A DNA stretch of 7,164 nt, from positions 1-7,164 of the forward strand of contig CAAGGY010000011.1 of the NCBI GenBank assembly GCA_900769525.1, in the 5' to 3' direction. The translations under genes were made by a program, and so were the position numbers. This document shows positions 5,538-7,164 of the stretch, piece by piece; the stretch's first letter is position 1, and every line of letters begins with the position of its first letter. The notes beneath the pieces were generated by a model. That model was given only the letters and a program-made list of their open reading frames with translations, did not search any database and was not told the DNA's origin. The stretch comes from an uncultured Alistipes sp. (GTDB lineage: Bacteria; Bacteroidota; Bacteroidia; Bacteroidales; Rikenellaceae).

Positions 5538-7157
5538 CTATGCCTGCTTTGCAGCAGCCTTAGCCTTAGCGTGACGCTTAGCAGTCTGGATACACTCACG
5601 ACGTGGGATGATTACTGATACGCCGTTGTACTCAATCTCCTCACGGATAGTGTTCTTGATCTCCTCCATGTTCTTTGGAAGTGGCACAACAACACGTACG
5701 TGATCAGGGTGAACACCCAAACCACGGCAGATATCCTCGATCTTGCCAGTACCTGCAGAGTCCTGACCACCTGTCATACCTGTAGTGAGGTTATCAGAGA
5801 TAACAACAACAACGTTAGCATGTGAGTTCACGCAATCCAACAAGCCTGTCATACCTGAGTGAGTGAATGTAGAGTCGCCGATAACTGCGAATGCTGGGAA
5901 CTGACCTGCATCCGAAGCGCCCTTAGCCATAGTGATTGAAGCACCCATCTCAACGCAAGCGTGCAAAGCCTGGAATGGAGGCAAAGCACCGAGAGTGTAG
6001 CAACCGATATCGCCGAAGATACGTGGGTTCTCATACTCTGCAGCAACCTCGTTCAAAGCCTTATACATATCACGGTGACCGCAGCCCTGGCACAATGCTG
6101 GTGGGCGAGCTACTACGATATCGTCAGCCTCGAGGTTCTCCAATGCTGCCATACCCAACGACTTACGAACAGAGTCTGGGTTGAGCTCTCCAACACGTGG
6201 GAGATCGCCAGTAAGACGGCCCTTAACCTCAACAGTTGATGGAACGATAGCACGTACCATCTCCTCAACAACAGGCTGGCCCTCCTCCATAACGAGGATC
6301 TCCTTAGCACCGTCAGCAACCATCTTCTTGATAAGCTCTACTGGGAGTGGATACTGCGAAACCTTCAAAACGCTGCGCTCCTTGCAGTCAGCAGCATTCT
6401 CCATGTAGTAGTTGTAAGCGATACCTGTGCAGATAACACCGAGCTCTGGGTTAGTACCCTTAGTGTACCAGTTAAACTTCGACTCAACAGAAGCCTTGAG
6501 CAAGTCGTCCTGCTGCTCGAGAAGCTTAACATAGCGCTTCTTAGCAAATGCTGGGAGCAAAATCCAGGTGCGAACATCCTCAGGACGGTTGATCTCGTTC
6601 TGCTTGCGTGGCTCCTCTGTGATGTTAACAACGGCACGTGAGTGAGCCATACGTGTTGTTACACGCATCAACACTGGAAGCTTAACAGCCTCAGAGAGCT
6701 CGAACGCTGCACGTGTCATCTCGTAAGCCTCCTGCTGTGATGATGGCTCGAAGATAGGCATCATAGCGAACTTGCCATAGAAGCGTGAGTCCTGCTCGTT
6801 CTGTGATGAGTGCATAGATGGGTCGTCGGCAGCAACAACAACCAAACCACCATTAACACCTGTCATTGCAGAGTTAACAAATGGATCGGCAGCAACGTTC
6901 ATACCTACGTGCTTCATACATACCAAAGCACGCTTACCCATATACGACATACCGAGAGCGCCCTCCATAGCGGTCTTCTCGTTAGTTGCCCAGCGGCAGA
7001 AAATCTTGTTCTCAGCGTCGCCACGCTTCTCCTCACGGAGCTGAATAAATTCTGTAATTTCGGTTGACGGAGTACCAGGGTATGCATACACACCTGACAG
7101 ACCAGAGTCGATGGCGGCCTGTGCAATGGCCTCGTCACCGAGAAGTAGTTTTCTCAT
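5538..7157 (-). CDS. iorA: Indolepyruvate:ferredoxin oxidoreductase, alpha subunit (short form without C-terminal ferredoxin domain)
   Basis: This is the thiamine-diphosphate subunit of the aryl-2-oxoacid:ferredoxin oxidoreductase. The N-terminal pyrimidine-binding domain shows GDEAIAQAA and YPGTPSTEI (26-34), then NEKTAMEGALG, MKHVGMNVAADP and DDPSMHSSQNEQDSR, all typical of IorA. The C-terminal domain has CQGCGHR (356-362), GDIGCYTLG (382-390) and the diphosphate/Mg motif GDST at 427-430 ending in SDN at 454-456. Archaeal IorA is longer, with about 630-650 residues, because a domain with two [4Fe-4S] clusters follows. Here the protein stops at 539 with a Lys/Ala-rich tail, and no CxxCxxC motif is present. 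Cys356, Cys359, Cys386 and Cys522 (RREC) remain and could hold one proximal cluster. The ATG at 7157 gives the expected N-terminus MRKLLLGDEA. The promoter lies outside the window. Confidence 0.95.
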   Translation of the reverse strand: MRKLLLGDEAIAQAAIDSGLSGVYAYPGTPSTEITEFIQLREEKRGDAENKIFCRWATNEKTAMEGALGMSYMGKRALVCMKHVGMNVAADPFVNSAMTGVNGGLVVVAADDPSMHSSQNEQDSRFYGKFAMMPIFEPSSQQEAYEMTRAAFELSEAVKLPVLMRVTTRMAHSRAVVNITEEPRKQNEINRPEDVRTWILLPAFAKKRYVKLLEQQDDLLKASVESKFNWYTKGTNPELGVICTGIAYNYYMENAADCKERSVLKVSQYPLPVELIKKMVADGAKEILVMEEGQPVVEEMVRAIVPSTVEVKGRLTGDLPRVGELNPDSVRKSLGMAALENLEADDIVVARPPALCQGCGHRDMYKALNEVAAEYENPRIFGDIGCYTLGALPPFQALHACVEMGASITMAKGASDAGQFPAFAVIGDSTFTHSGMTGLLDCVNSHANVVVVISDNLTTGMTGGQDSAGTGKIEDICRGLGVHPDHVRVVVPLPKNMEEIKNTIREEIEYNGVSVIIPRRECIQTAKRHAKAKAAAKQA

Positions 7158-7164
7158 ATCTTTA

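Noticed and set aside
5159..5563. A 134-codon open frame on the + strand crossing iorB and the iorB-iorA gap
   Set aside because: It is antisense to iorB across nearly all its length and shows no recognisable domain.

Overview
The window looks like a metabolic region of an anaerobic Bacteroidales-type bacterium. The case rests on protein resemblance, on the lack of Shine-Dalgarno sequences before the starts, on roughly balanced base composition, and on the mix of amino-acid and butyrate-type fermentation genes. The genus cannot be fixed from the sequence alone. No mobile element, CRISPR array, tRNA or rRNA is visible.

Layout. On the + strand, the window opens inside the 3' end of etfA (electron transfer flavoprotein alpha subunit). 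After 8 bases comes a long-form (570-residue) acyl-CoA dehydrogenase. That operon ends at a strong 13-bp hairpin (2136-2164), which also serves the convergent gene. Everything to the right is on the - strand. Read in its own direction, it runs iorA (window edge), iorB, a class I/II PLP aminotransferase, a 121-base gap with two hairpins, then a 4-hydroxybutyrate/butyryl-CoA:acetate-type CoA-transferase. All space between genes is short: 8, 71, 121, 1 and 34 bases.

How the genes fit together. The aminotransferase would turn an aromatic amino acid into an aryl-2-oxoacid. IorAB would oxidatively decarboxylate that acid to an arylacetyl-CoA, reducing ferredoxin. The CoA-transferase could release the free acid (for example phenylacetate or indoleacetate) while keeping the CoA bond on acetate. 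The same transferase could equally serve the facing module, in which EtfA and the dehydrogenase interconvert an acyl-CoA and an enoyl-CoA (for example butyryl-CoA and crotonyl-CoA). The enzyme families are well supported; substrates and the link between modules are inference.

The main points of note are these. IorA lacks the C-terminal two-cluster ferredoxin domain of archaeal IorA but keeps four cysteines placed like a single proximal [4Fe-4S] site. A terminator-like hairpin sits only 21 bases before the CoA-transferase start. A bulged palindrome lies directly after the aminotransferase. The aminotransferase start is best placed at 4920 rather than at upstream ATGs. I see no clearly undescribed system.
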